The translations under genes and the position numbers were made by a program. A DNA stretch of 46,111 nucleotides from NCBI GenBank assembly GCA_012517065.1, contig JAAYVR010000163.1, positions 1 through 46,111 of the forward strand, in the 5' to 3' direction. The DNA comes from Verrucomicrobiota bacterium (GTDB lineage: Bacteria > Verrucomicrobiota > Verrucomicrobiia > Limisphaerales > J093). Positions 24,832-34,438 of the stretch are shown piece by piece. Every line of letters starts with the position of its first letter. The first letter of the stretch is position 1. The notes under the pieces were generated by a model that saw only the letters and a list, made by a program, of their open reading frames with translations, did no database searches and was not told the origin of the DNA.

Positions 24832-27800
24832 TCACCTCTCCGCGGCCTGCAACACGCTCGCCGCGTCCAGCACGATGCCGCCCTTCGCCCGAGCAATCAG
24901 TTTCCCGAACGGATCCTGGATGCGATGCAACTCCGGGTGTGACCCCGCGCAGTTGAACACCACGTAAAGCCAATACCGATCCCGCAGGTTGCATGCCTTC
25001 GCCCACTCGTTGTCCGACACCTCGATTTCCCCCACGCCGGCCCGGCCCTTCACCTCGATTGCCCGGGGCGCATCAGTTCCGTTGCGCGAAAGTAAATCAA
25101 ACCCCGGCCACGCTTCCAGCCCTTGCAGGACCGCCTTCTCCGGCGCAGACACATCCACCACCTGTCGCCCATGCTCTTCTTCGAAACCAATCGCCTTGAG
25201 CATGGCGATCTTTTCCACTTCCCGGTCATGGCGCTTGCGCTCTTCCGGGTCCGTCGAGGGCACAACCAGCGCGTGAGCGATGAACTCCGGGGCCTCCGCC
25301 CGCACCAAGTCCGGTTCCATCATCAACTCGGCTATCGCCCGTTCCCGCTGGGCTGCCAAGTTCCGCTGGCGCTCCTTCACCCGTTCCAACAGGTGCCGTG
25401 CCCGTGGGTCCCCCCCACGCGCCTTCTCCGCGCGGCGCGATCGCTCGATGGCCAGTTCCGCTTCATGATAGGCAAAGCCCCGTTGCAAGAACTCGAGCCG
25501 CTGCGGCAGGGTGGCTCTCAGTTCCTTCCGGCGTGCCTCCACCTGCGGTTCGAGCAGTTCCGTCATCAGCCACTTCTTGGCTCGCTCCACGGCCAAAAGC
25601 CCTTGCTGTCGAGCAAAATCGAACGTCACAGGTCCGGACTCGACGCCACGCAACAGCAGGAGTTGTTCGAGGGCCATTTCCCGGCATTCACCCGCCAGCG
25701 ATTGCCGCACCGCGACCAGCCGGCAATCCAGCGGAGTAAAGTGTGACGCTCGTGCCTCGGCTGCACCACCACCGCCAAGAGCCAGGGTCGGGCTGGGATC
25801 ATTGCGTCCCACCTTTACCCTCGCCACGTGCACAAAGTAGGGCGCTTCCGCCCACGGGTCGGTGAACACGCTCCCCGCCAGGGCTAGTGGCCCGAACCTT
25901 GATTGCACCAGCGAGCACAGCCGGTCGAACACGCGTTCGCCAGGGTGCAGGAACACCGCCGCCTCGCCCTCTTTCGGCTTCAGCACTGTGAACTGCCCCC
26001 GTGCCTCTTCAGGGTAGCTTTCCAACAAGGGCAGCATCCAGTCCGCCGCCCCCCGTTGTTCGGCCACGATTTGAAATCGGCCGTCTAGATCGCCTTCCAG
26101 CCGCAGACCCAACAACGGACAGGCTTTTTCCAGGAACCGCCTGACATAGCCCGGCAGAAGCCTCCGCAAGTCTTCTTTCTCTAGTTGCAGGCGGTGCTCG
26201 GCAAGGTGGGTGGCCACATCACCCGTGCGCGGATACCGCTGTTCGACCCGGCGCAACGTTTCCAGTGCTTTCTCTTTGGTCAGTCTGTGGTCAATCTCAT
26301 CAGCCAGTTCATCCGCGTTGTCTTCCACCACCGCCCGGATCATCAGGTCCCGCAGCGATATCCCCTCGAATTGGGCCCCGATCACATCGAACACCTTGTC
26401 CGAGGTCAGCGCCTTGCGAATGGCTTCCAGCTTCTCCAGCAGGCGCTTCAGCACCTTGCCCTCACGTGTCTTGCTCGCTACCAAGTTGAACAACACCACG
26501 CGATCAGCTTTCTGCCCATACCGGTGAATGCGCCCGAAGCGCTGTTCGATGCGCGCCGGGTTCCACGGAATGTCGTAGTTGATCATCAACCGACAGAACT
26601 GCATGTTCAGGCCTTCTCCAGCAGCATCCGTGCAAACCATGTAGCGCGCCCCGCCTTCGGTCGTCTTCCGGCGGAAGAAATCAACCTGCTGTTCCCGCTC
26701 CCGGTAGTCCATCCCGCCGTGAATGCTCGCTACTTGATCCTGGTAGCCCAAGCCTTTCAACCGGGTCACGATGTATTCAACCGTGTCCCGGTGTTCGCTA
26801 AAGATCAGGAATTTTTCGTCTGCGAACTGTGGATCGCGAAATGCTTCCAGCATCCGGTTAAACTTTGATTCCTCGCCCGACTCGTAAAGCGCCTCTGCCG
26901 CCCGACGCAGTTTCTCCACCTGGGCCCGTTCTTCTTCCAGTTCCGCCAGCGATGTGGCCACTACCCCCGCGAGCAACGTGTCTTCAGCCCGCTCGTTCTG
27001 TTCGACGCCGTTTTCGGCTTCTTCTTCGTCCGCCGTTTCCGATTCGAACACGTCCCTGAAACCACGGCTCGACTCGAGCTTCCGCTGCTGGTTGGCCAGT
27101 TCTTCTGCCGAGAGTTCACCTGACTCGATTTGCCGGATAAGTTCATCCAACTTTTGAATGCGCCGCTCAAACGACCGCATGAGTGCATACGACGAACTCG
27201 CCAGCCGCCGCTGAAACACGCTCATCGCTAGTCGCGCCGCCGATCGGTTCAGAATCCTGGCCCTATTGTAAACGGTCCGCATGTACTCAGTCGTGGCCTT
27301 ATAGACATCCTCTTCCGCCGGGCTCAAATCGAACGTCCACGTGTGCGATTCACGCACCGGGTAAAGCGGCCGCCCCTCGAAGTTCACCATCTCTTCCTTG
27401 GTTCGCCGAATGAAGTGCCCACGCTTGGCTTCGTCCGGGTAACTCTCAAACGCTTCGGGCGTAGCCAAAACATTCGGTTCCAGTAACCGCCACAGAGCGA
27501 AATACGGGTAGTCCACCCCCATGTGGGGCGTCGCTGTCAATAGCAAGACATGCCGCGCCTGCCACGGTAAAGCCAGGGAATCATCGCTCGCCGCCCCGCA
27601 CAGCGCCTCAGCCAACCGGTAGCGATCGGTCTTGGTTATGGTGCCATCGGGGTTCCGTCGTGCGGCCAGCTTGTGGGCCTCGTCGAAAATCACCAAGTCG
27701 TATGGAACCACTTCCGGCGCGCCTATCTTCGACAGCATCTTTTCTCCGGTCAGTGTGTCCACGCTCACGATCACCAAGTCCGCGTCCTCGCCCACGAACG

Positions 27801-28452
27801 GATTCCCAGCACGCACATCTCCGCCTACGACCAGCCGGAACGCCAGATTGAACAGCCGCCGCATTTCCCGGAGCCAGCTGCCGACCAGACCGGCAGGCGA
27901 CACCACCAGCACCCGCCGAATCAGTCGCCGCGCCAGCATTTCACGGATGTATAGCCCCGCCATGATCGTCTTTCCCGCGCCGGCGTCATCCGCCAGCAGA
28001 AATCTTAGCCGGGGCTGCTTCAGCATGACGTCATAAACCGCCATCCGCTGGTGGGGCAATGGATCAATAAGGGAAAGCTCGGCGGCAAATCCTGGGTTGG
28101 CCAAATGACCGAACCCCAACCGCTCCGCCTCAACCACCGACGCTACCACATCCGCCTTGCACGCAAAACTCGGCGCTTCGGCCGCAGTGCCGTCTTCGCG
28201 GAACGTCGGCAACAACTCCTGGCTGGTGGGACCAGTAACGCCGTAGGCTTCTTCCTCGAGCTTCAAGACTTGCTTCCATAGCGAAAACCCGGGCTTGGCC
28301 TTTCCCTTCTCCCACCGGCAGACAGAAATATGCGATACGCCAAGGCGTTCAGCAAAGCTCACTTGGGTCAGCCCCAGCTTTCCACGGACTTCCAGAATCC
28401 GCTTCGAGAAATCGGGAGGAACTTGCCTGCTTGTCAAATCCTTGCTGGGCAT
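24832..28452 (-). CDS. SNF2-type helicase with N-terminal XRE domain and C-terminal DUF3883
   Basis: A 1206-residue protein. Residues about 15-70 form an XRE helix-turn-helix (LGLTQVSFAERLGVSHISVCRWEKGKAKP). The superfamily 2 core follows: Walker A LLADDAGAGKT (residues 152-162), DEAH (257-260), motif III LLTATPHMG and the C-terminal lobe motif EQRFGRIHRYGQ. A coiled, charged region lies near residues 440-520. The last 120 residues (IEVKGRAGVGEIEVSDNEWAKA, YWLYVVFNC) are a DUF3883/NOV-C domain related to restriction-type nuclease folds. It is the first gene of the defence operon and has the strongest ribosome site seen there (AAGGAGG before the ATG). The fused XRE domain could let the helicase repress its own operon or bind DNA site-specifically. 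Confidence 0.9.
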   Translation of the reverse strand: MPSKDLTSRQVPPDFSKRILEVRGKLGLTQVSFAERLGVSHISVCRWEKGKAKPGFSLWKQVLKLEEEAYGVTGPTSQELLPTFREDGTAAEAPSFACKADVVASVVEAERLGFGHLANPGFAAELSLIDPLPHQRMAVYDVMLKQPRLRFLLADDAGAGKTIMAGLYIREMLARRLIRRVLVVSPAGLVGSWLREMRRLFNLAFRLVVGGDVRAGNPFVGEDADLVIVSVDTLTGEKMLSKIGAPEVVPYDLVIFDEAHKLAARRNPDGTITKTDRYRLAEALCGAASDDSLALPWQARHVLLLTATPHMGVDYPYFALWRLLEPNVLATPEAFESYPDEAKRGHFIRRTKEEMVNFEGRPLYPVRESHTWTFDLSPAEEDVYKATTEYMRTVYNRARILNRSAARLAMSVFQRRLASSSYALMRSFERRIQKLDELIRQIESGELSAEELANQQRKLESSRGFRDVFESETADEEEAENGVEQNERAEDTLLAGVVATSLAELEEERAQVEKLRRAAEALYESGEESKFNRMLEAFRDPQFADEKFLIFSEHRDTVEYIVTRLKGLGYQDQVASIHGGMDYREREQQVDFFRRKTTEGGARYMVCTDAAGEGLNMQFCRLMINYDIPWNPARIEQRFGRIHRYGQKADRVVLFNLVASKTREGKVLKRLLEKLEAIRKALTSDKVFDVIGAQFEGISLRDLMIRAVVEDNADELADEIDHRLTKEKALETLRRVEQRYPRTGDVATHLAEHRLQLEKEDLRRLLPGYVRRFLEKACPLLGLRLEGDLDGRFQIVAEQRGAADWMLPLLESYPEEARGQFTVLKPKEGEAAVFLHPGERVFDRLCSLVQSRFGPLALAGSVFTDPWAEAPYFVHVARVKVGRNDPSPTLALGGGGAAEARASHFTPLDCRLVAVRQSLAGECREMALEQLLLLRGVESGPVTFDFARQQGLLAVERAKKWLMTELLEPQVEARRKELRATLPQRLEFLQRGFAYHEAELAIERSRRAEKARGGDPRARHLLERVKERQRNLAAQRERAIAELMMEPDLVRAEAPEFIAHALVVPSTDPEERKRHDREVEKIAMLKAIGFEEEHGRQVVDVSAPEKAVLQGLEAWPGFDLLSRNGTDAPRAIEVKGRAGVGEIEVSDNEWAKACNLRDRYWLYVVFNCAGSHPELHRIQDPFGKLIARAKGGIVLDAASVLQAAER

Positions 28453-28588
28453 GATTCCTCCTTAGCACGCCAATGGGTAGTAGCCGGATATCGCATTCTT
28501 TCTCTTCGCTTCCCTGCAAGAACGGAATGACAGTCGGTTCCAAATCACAAGAACCAGAATAATCCATCGAGTGAATGTGGTCAATGGG

Positions 28589-28843
28589 TTATCTGATGCT
28601 AATTTTCAGATGTACCTCCTGCCACCGGTCTCCTTGATTCTCTCGCGCAAACCCGAAACCTCGGGTGTCCCCCGCTGAATCAGACCGACACCCGATCTTG
28701 CGACCTCCTACAATCGCGCAAATCTGGCGCCCATACTCTGCCAGGTTGCGGGGCAGCTCGAATCGTTCACCCTGTCGAGAGAAAACACCCCAATCAGCAG
28801 AAAGCGGAATCGCCCGGCCAGTATCGTGCACGCATGAATGCAA
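28589..28843 (-). CDS. Possible small ORF upstream of the helicase, not recognised
   Basis: An 84-codon frame from a TTG (a GTG five codons later also works), lying between the lactate permease gene and the helicase gene on the same strand. The product would be basic with no domain I recognise (WGVFSRQGERFELPRNLAEY, ICAIVGGRKIGCRSDSAG). No good ribosome site is seen. It could be a real small protein, a gene remnant, or chance. The rest of the 412 bp spacer (28453-28588 and 28844-28864) holds the helicase ribosome site and presumably its promoter. Confidence 0.25.
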   Translation of the reverse strand: MHSCVHDTGRAIPLSADWGVFSRQGERFELPRNLAEYGRQICAIVGGRKIGCRSDSAGDTRGFGFARENQGDRWQEVHLKISIR

Positions 28844-28864
28844 CCAGTTCGTTGGGCTGTCAAT

Positions 28865-30559
28865 TCATCGGACGACCATTGACGCGAACGGCTCGACACG
28901 CGCCTGGAGATAAACAAGCACTCCGACAAGACAAGCCAAGGCAATGCTGTGGAAAAACACGTATCTCAAAATCGCGCCTTCGCCGCCGAAATAGTTGGTT
29001 GCTGTGCTCGCAACAACGATGCTCTGGGCATCGATCATTTTGCCCATGACACCCCCCGAGCTGTTTGCCGAGCACATCAACACCGGACTGATCTGGGTCT
29101 GTTCAGCGGTGATTTTCTGAAGCCCGCCAAACAGAACGTTCGATGCAGTGTCAGAACCGGTGAGGGCGACTCCGAGCCAGCCAAGCAGCGTCCCAAAAAA
29201 TGGGTACCACCCACCGGTCCGCGCCAGTGCAAGTCCCAGCGTCGCATCCGTGCCCGAGTATTTTGTGACATAGCCAATCGCCAACATGCCCATGATGGTC
29301 AGAAGGCTGAACCTGACCCGAACAATTGTCCTCCAATAAATGGCTGCCATCTGATTTGGCCTTAGCCCCATCAGACATCCAGACAAAAGAGCTGCGAAGA
29401 GAATGCCGGTTCCAGATGCCGAAAGCCAGTTGAACGAGTAAACGGCCTTTTCCGGAGGCGCGCCAACAGGCGCAACCGGCGGCGTGCGCTGCACCATAAG
29501 GTGCAATCGCGGAACCGACACATCAATCCTTGTCATGGCGTATTCAGTCCGCGTCTGTCCGCCAGCGGCGATAACAGTTCGCTCGCCGTTCAGGAAGGTT
29601 TTCACTCCCGGCAGTCCCCAGAAAAACAGAAAAGTGCTTAGAACGATCCAAGGCATCCACGCCCGGATAACGTCGCTGCCTTTCGGCCTCGCGGGAAGTT
29701 TCGGGGGATCAGCTTGAGGCCCGTTCGAACCATGTCGGCCCGCGGTCGCGGGTTTCCAATGCAGAAGCAGCAACGCCACCGCGCCCATTGAACAGACTGA
29801 GGCAATCACGTCCACCAACCACGGCCCGTGAAAATTCGACACGAGAAACTGAGGGATGGCGAACGCGACACCGGCTGTCAATGCGGCGGGCCAAACATCT
29901 CGCACACCACGCAACCCGGACATCGCAGCCACAACCCAGAACGGAACGATCATCGAAAAAAACGGTAGTTGTCGCCCAACCATTGCCGACAGCTTGTGCA
30001 GATCGATCCCGGTTACCGCGTTCAACGCAATAATGGGCGTGCCAAGCGACCCGTAAGCCACCGGCGCCGTATTCGCGATCAGCGAAAGCGCCGAAGCTTC
30101 GAGTGGTTTGAAACCAAGGCCCATCAGAATCGCCGCAGTGACAGCCACGGGCGTGCCGAACCCAGCAGCCCCCTCGAAAAATGCCCCGAAACAAAACGCG
30201 ATCACTATGACCTGAATTCGCGGGTCCGGCGCCAGCGTCGCCAGACTCGCCCGCAGCACCTCGAAACGACCCGATTCCACCGTTAACTGATACAAGAAGA
30301 TCAGGTTAAGGATTATCCACCCGATTGGGAACAGGCCGTATGCTGCCCCGTAAGCCGCCGATGCACAGGCTAGCTGCACTGGCATTCGATAGGCAAACAG
30401 CGCCACAGCCAAAGCCACAGCCAGTCCCAAAACCGCGGCCAGATGAATTCGTATGCGGAACACAGCGATTGCGCTCAGCAGGACAACAACGGGAAGAGCG
30501 GCAACCGAAGTGGAAAACCAGACATTATTCAGCGGATCATAATGCTGCAACCATGTCAT
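28865..30559 (-). CDS. L-lactate permease family transporter (LctP)
   Basis: A 564-residue integral membrane protein with about 12-14 helices. The LctP family stretch GAFFEGAAGFGTPVAVTAAI is present near residue 130, then SLIANTAPVAYGSLGTPI, the conserved helix-breaking segments, and CSANSSGGVMGKMIDAQSIV towards the C-terminus. Family members import lactate or glycolate with protons. The start at 30559 (MTWLQHYDPLNN) is the typical LctP N-terminus; a longer frame to 30580 adds only seven residues. A soluble stretch around residues 270-330 is more variable. No lactate dehydrogenase gene is adjacent, so the substrate rests on family resemblance alone. Confidence 0.9.
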   Translation of the reverse strand: MTWLQHYDPLNNVWFSTSVAALPVVVLLSAIAVFRIRIHLAAVLGLAVALAVALFAYRMPVQLACASAAYGAAYGLFPIGWIILNLIFLYQLTVESGRFEVLRASLATLAPDPRIQVIVIAFCFGAFFEGAAGFGTPVAVTAAILMGLGFKPLEASALSLIANTAPVAYGSLGTPIIALNAVTGIDLHKLSAMVGRQLPFFSMIVPFWVVAAMSGLRGVRDVWPAALTAGVAFAIPQFLVSNFHGPWLVDVIASVCSMGAVALLLLHWKPATAGRHGSNGPQADPPKLPARPKGSDVIRAWMPWIVLSTFLFFWGLPGVKTFLNGERTVIAAGGQTRTEYAMTRIDVSVPRLHLMVQRTPPVAPVGAPPEKAVYSFNWLSASGTGILFAALLSGCLMGLRPNQMAAIYWRTIVRVRFSLLTIMGMLAIGYVTKYSGTDATLGLALARTGGWYPFFGTLLGWLGVALTGSDTASNVLFGGLQKITAEQTQISPVLMCSANSSGGVMGKMIDAQSIVVASTATNYFGGEGAILRYVFFHSIALACLVGVLVYLQARVEPFASMVVR

Positions 30560-30696
30560 GGCTCGAGTGCCCAAATCCAACCACTACTCGAGCTCGAAGT
30601 CCAGTGCAGAAGCACACCCGAGACTTGCGCGTCGAGCGTGCTTGCCTTCCTTGGGAGTGCTGCCCTGCTACAACGGTGCGCCTAGACTTCAACTCG

Positions 30697-31923
30697 TTAC
30701 TCGTAACGGAGCGCTTCGATCGGGTCCAACTGTGACGCCTTCCACGCCGGATACAATCCGAACAGGATTCCAACCGCGGCGCTGACGCAAAAAGCAAGAA
30801 CGATCGAATCCGGCGATGTCAGCGCCGGCCATGTCGTTGTTTCCGACAACGCATTCAGCACGTCCGGAGTGTAAACGCCAAGCAACACACCAATAACACC
30901 GCCAGTCAGGCTCAACGTAATGGCTTCCGTTAAGAACTGCAGCATGATGTCACGTCCGCGCGCGCCAACCGCCATCCGCACGCCAATCTCGCGCGTGCGC
31001 TCGGTCACACTCACAAGCATGATGTTCATCACTCCAATACCGCCAACCAGCAGAGAAATGCCGGCCACCGCAGCAAGAAGCTGCCGCATGGTGCGCGACG
31101 TGGAAGTTGCCATGTCGGTAATCTCCTGTTGCGAGCGCACCAGAAAATCGTCGTCCCGTCCCGGTTGGATGCGATGCCGCAAACGCAGTAGTTCCGTAAT
31201 CTGATTCTGGACTTCGGGAACCACAGCGGCACTTGATGCCTGCACTGTCAGAGACCTGAATGTCGTCGCTCCGGTAAGCCGCCGCATCGCGCTCGTGTAC
31301 GGCACCAGCACAACATCGTCCTGGTCGCTCCCCATCATTGACATTCCTTTTGAAGAAAGCGCACCAATGACGGTAAACGGCGCGCTCTTGATGCGGATTA
31401 TTTGGCCGACGGGGTCCATGTCGCCAAACAAGGTTTGTGCTGTTGTCTTGCCGATGAGAGCCACCTTGTTCGCGCTCCTAATATCCTGTTCCGTAAAATT
31501 GACGCCGCTGGCTAACGGCCATGCGCGAATCGTGATGTAATCAGTCCCAACGCCAAGCACTTGAGTATTGATGTTCTGGTTGCCAGCGGCGATCTGAGCA
31601 AAACCGCGCACCTCGGGGCTAACCCCCGCAATCCCGGGTATTTCGCGCCTTAGAGCTTCGTAATCTTCCTTTGTGAGAGTTCCCGCACTGCCAAACCCCA
31701 TGCCAAACCCGCCGCGCGTCACATTGCCGGAGAGAACCAGCAGCACGTTTTGACCGAGGGTCGCAATCTGCGCTTCGACCTGTGCTTTGGCACCATTGCC
31801 GATGCTTACCATTGCGATGACTGCACCGACACCGATTATGATGCCAAGCATGGTCAAAAGCGTGCGAAGTGGATTGCGCCGTAGAGCGCGAACAGCAACT
31901 CTGAATGTTGCAAGGAACATCAT
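30697..31923 (-). CDS. macB: MacB-type ABC transporter permease
   Basis: A 408-residue permease with the MacB layout. The first helix follows RRNPLRTLLTMLGIIIGVGAV, then comes a large periplasmic domain (residues about 45-280, including LGQNVLLVLSGNVTRG). Three further helices at the C-terminus surround the FtsX signature GIGVMNIMLVSVTERTREIG and KASQLDPIEALRYE. MacB couples ATP hydrolysis to mechanical export of toxins, peptides or lipoproteins through an outer membrane channel. Here ATPase and permease are separate genes, with a 5 bp gap. The start at 31923 has AAGG upstream; the longer frame overlaps the ATPase gene and is rejected. It is the last gene of the sigma-to-efflux operon. No outer membrane TolC gene follows. 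Confidence 0.92.
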   Translation of the reverse strand: MMFLATFRVAVRALRRNPLRTLLTMLGIIIGVGAVIAMVSIGNGAKAQVEAQIATLGQNVLLVLSGNVTRGGFGMGFGSAGTLTKEDYEALRREIPGIAGVSPEVRGFAQIAAGNQNINTQVLGVGTDYITIRAWPLASGVNFTEQDIRSANKVALIGKTTAQTLFGDMDPVGQIIRIKSAPFTVIGALSSKGMSMMGSDQDDVVLVPYTSAMRRLTGATTFRSLTVQASSAAVVPEVQNQITELLRLRHRIQPGRDDDFLVRSQQEITDMATSTSRTMRQLLAAVAGISLLVGGIGVMNIMLVSVTERTREIGVRMAVGARGRDIMLQFLTEAITLSLTGGVIGVLLGVYTPDVLNALSETTTWPALTSPDSIVLAFCVSAAVGILFGLYPAWKASQLDPIEALRYE

Positions 31924-31928
31924 ATGCC

Positions 31929-32687
31929 TTAACTGAGATTGATCGCTCGATGCTCCTGCTTGAGCAGTTCGAGTTGGACCGCCGCATCCAGTTGGTCCGT
32001 TACAGGCTGATCGCTGATGACGTGCCCATCGCGCATAACAAGCGTCCGCCGACAATACCGCGCGATGTCCAGCTCATGAGTGACCATGACAACGGTCATA
32101 CCGCGCTTGTTGAGCTGCTGAAAAATGCCCATGATCTCGACGCTCGTTACGCTGTCCAAATTCCCCGTGGGCTCGTCCGCCAAAAGAAGCGTGGGCCGAT
32201 TGACCAGCGCCCGCGCTATCGCAACACGCTGTTGTTGGCCCCCAGATAACTGGCTCGGTTGATGATCCGCTCGGTCCGCCAAACCCACCATCTCGAGCGC
32301 TTGCAACGCGCGTTCACGTTGCTCGCGGGTGCGCACTGGCGGGCGATTGTAGAGCAGCGGCAGCTCAACATTCTCGATTGCCGACGTGCGCGCCAGAAGA
32401 TTGAACCCCTGAAACACGAAGCCGATTTTCCGGTTTCGGATTTCCGCCAGTTCGTCTCTGTCCAGCTCGCTCACGTCGATGCCATCAAGCAGGTACCGGC
32501 CCGAAGTCGGCCGATCCAGACAGCCGAGGGTGTTCATCAAGGTCGATTTGCCAGAGCCGCTTGCGCCCATGATTGCAACGAATTCGCCGGGCGCGATTGA
32601 CAGCGTGACCCCGCGCACGGCATGGACCTCGACTTCGCCCGTGCGGTAGGTTTTTACAAAGTTTTCAAGTTTGACAACGGTCTCCAT
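31929..32687 (-). CDS. MacB/LolD-type ABC transporter ATPase
   Basis: A 252-residue ATPase. Walker A is [11 protein letters not shown] (41-48 for the core), the Q-loop [12 protein letters not shown], the signature [16 protein letters not shown], Walker [13 protein letters not shown] and the H-loop VMVTHEL. The DEPTGNLD ending and the domain order are those of the LolD/MacB/FtsE group. It powers the permease encoded 5 bp downstream. The start at 32687 ([14 protein letters not shown]) is preferred to a Met seven codons earlier because it matches the family start. The C-terminal tail (residues about 225-252) is slightly longer than usual. Confidence 0.93.
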   Translation of the reverse strand: METVVKLENFVKTYRTGEVEVHAVRGVTLSIAPGEFVAIMGASGSGKSTLMNTLGCLDRPTSGRYLLDGIDVSELDRDELAEIRNRKIGFVFQGFNLLARTSAIENVELPLLYNRPPVRTREQRERALQALEMVGLADRADHQPSQLSGGQQQRVAIARALVNRPTLLLADEPTGNLDSVTSVEIMGIFQQLNKRGMTVVMVTHELDIARYCRRTLVMRDGHVISDQPVTDQLDAAVQLELLKQEHRAINLS

Positions 32688-32738
32688 GTCACACTCGAGA
32701 ATCAGCAAATCAGCCCTGCTTTGCGCAATAAACCATCC

Positions 32739-34262
32739 TCATCGCGGCCCACGCATCGGCGGCATCGGCGGACCAAACAGTCCGCCCGGGCGCATCCCGG
32801 TGGCCATGGTCGATGTTGTCGCGTTCAGCCCGAGAACAACTATGTCGCCCTCATTCAGACCTTCAATCACCTCGGTGTAAGAGCCATCGTTTATGCCGGT
32901 CAGAACCTTCACCGGCCGCGGCGTCCCAGCGGGCTTGCCATCAGGCCCCTTGTCCAAAACGTAAACCGTTCGGGAAACCGGCCCCTCATCAGGCTGCTGA
33001 CCCGGTCCAGTTCTTCCCGACCCAAATCCCCCCTGAGCTCCCATGCCCTGTCCTCGGCGCATGCCCATGCCGCCCCCTGCCCCGCCCATCTGTTCTCGCA
33101 TCCGAGCGCGGGCGGCTTCGCGCTGTTCAGGCGTGAGAGTGTCCATCCACCTGCGGACCTCTTCGAAACCATTGGGTGGACGGCCTTCGGCAACCCACGG
33201 GGGCGTGGGCGCAGCATTGTCAGATGAAGCCGGTCGAGGAACTTGGTTGGTTGAAGCGCTGTTGGTTCGAGCTTGTGCTGCGGCCAGCGGCATGGATGCA
33301 AGATTCGTTCGAACAGTCGAACCAGGTGTCTCCTTTGGGCGGAACAGGAATGCCGACGTCGGTACGCGCAACACTCCGTCGCGCCTTGCGGTGATGATCG
33401 AAGCATTGGCAGTCATGCCGGGCCTGAGCTTCAAATCAGGGTTTTCAACATCAACAACGGTCACATAGTTTACGACGTTTTGGTTCGTGATCGGGGCATA
33501 GCGCACCTGTTTGACAAATCCCTCGAACTTGCGCGTTGGAAAAGCATCAACGGTAAACTCGACGCGCTGGCCCTCCTCGACACCACCCACGTCAGCTTCG
33601 GACACCATCGCTTCGATTTGCATTTTCGCAAGGTCATTCGCTATCAGGAACAACGTCGGCGTGTTGAAGCTGGCTGCAACTGTCTGGCCAACATCAACGT
33701 TGCGGCTGATCACAATCCCGTTCACCGGAGCGGTGATCGTCGTTCGCGAAAGCTCGACCCGCGCCCTTTCGACGGCGGCCTCGCGCATCTTCTTTGCAGC
33801 CTCGGCCTGATGCAGATCAACGATCGTCTTGTCGTAGTCGGCTTGCGTAATGAGCTGGTTGCTGTGCAGCTCTTTGGCGCGCCTGTGGTTCAGTTGTGCC
33901 AGTTCAAGCGCCGCCTCGGCATTGGACAATTCGGCTTCCGCCTGCGTGAGGTTTTGCTTGAAAGTCGAGGGATCAATCTGCGCAATCACCTGGCCATTGG
34001 TGACCGGAGAATTGTAATCAACGTAAATCGATTGAATAATGCCTGAGACCTGGCTGCCGACCTGCACGCTCTTCACCGGGCTTATCTGACCATTCGCAGT
34101 CACAGCCTGAACAACGCTGCCGCGCGTAACCACGGCCGTCCGGTATTCCTGGGCAGGATCGCTCGCGGGTTTCCCGCGCTTGTACCATGCGTAACCCGCA
34201 CCAGCCAAACCAATCACTACCACGGCCCATACCGGCCACCTTGATCTTGATCTTGCACCCAT
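32739..34262 (-). CDS. macA: MacA/HlyD-type periplasmic efflux adaptor with a Gly/Met-rich insert
   Basis: A 507-residue protein with one N-terminal membrane anchor (VWAVVVIGLAGAGYAW). Lipoyl half-motifs (GQISPVKSVQVGSQVSG and ITAPVNGIVISRNVDVGQ) flank a helical hairpin of about 85 residues, and beta-barrel and membrane-proximal domains follow. This is the MacA fold that links MacB to an outer membrane channel. It is longer than the usual 370-400 residues because of an insert at about 335-445: a TLTPEQREAARARMREQ helix and then a Gly/Met/Arg-rich run. The LTPEQ motif resembles the LTxxQ motif of Spy/CpxP proteins, like the sensor encoded upstream. The start at 34262 lies directly before the anchor. 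Confidence 0.92.
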   Translation of the reverse strand: MGARSRSRWPVWAVVVIGLAGAGYAWYKRGKPASDPAQEYRTAVVTRGSVVQAVTANGQISPVKSVQVGSQVSGIIQSIYVDYNSPVTNGQVIAQIDPSTFKQNLTQAEAELSNAEAALELAQLNHRRAKELHSNQLITQADYDKTIVDLHQAEAAKKMREAAVERARVELSRTTITAPVNGIVISRNVDVGQTVAASFNTPTLFLIANDLAKMQIEAMVSEADVGGVEEGQRVEFTVDAFPTRKFEGFVKQVRYAPITNQNVVNYVTVVDVENPDLKLRPGMTANASIITARRDGVLRVPTSAFLFRPKETPGSTVRTNLASMPLAAAQARTNSASTNQVPRPASSDNAAPTPPWVAEGRPPNGFEEVRRWMDTLTPEQREAARARMREQMGGAGGGMGMRRGQGMGAQGGFGSGRTGPGQQPDEGPVSRTVYVLDKGPDGKPAGTPRPVKVLTGINDGSYTEVIEGLNEGDIVVLGLNATTSTMATGMRPGGLFGPPMPPMRGPR

Positions 34263-34438
34263 ATGTCAATTCCACTCAATCGCCAAAGTCCAAACTGTCC
34301 AGCCACCGTTCCAAACTTCCCTTCGCAGTACCTAACGAATCCGCTCGCACTCAGCTCGGCGCGACAACGCGCAATCCACCCACCCAAAGCATTTTCTCTC
34401 AAGCGCAGCATCCGGTTCCACCTGCGATGCACTGAAAA

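Noticed and set aside
15913-28452. Complete BREX or DISARM locus
   Set aside because: No PglZ, BrxA/B or BrxL-like protein for BREX and no DUF1998 or PLD protein for DISARM was found; only single components are shared.
33273-34046. 257-codon open frame on the plus strand
   Set aside because: It is antisense to the macA-like gene and has no domain signal.
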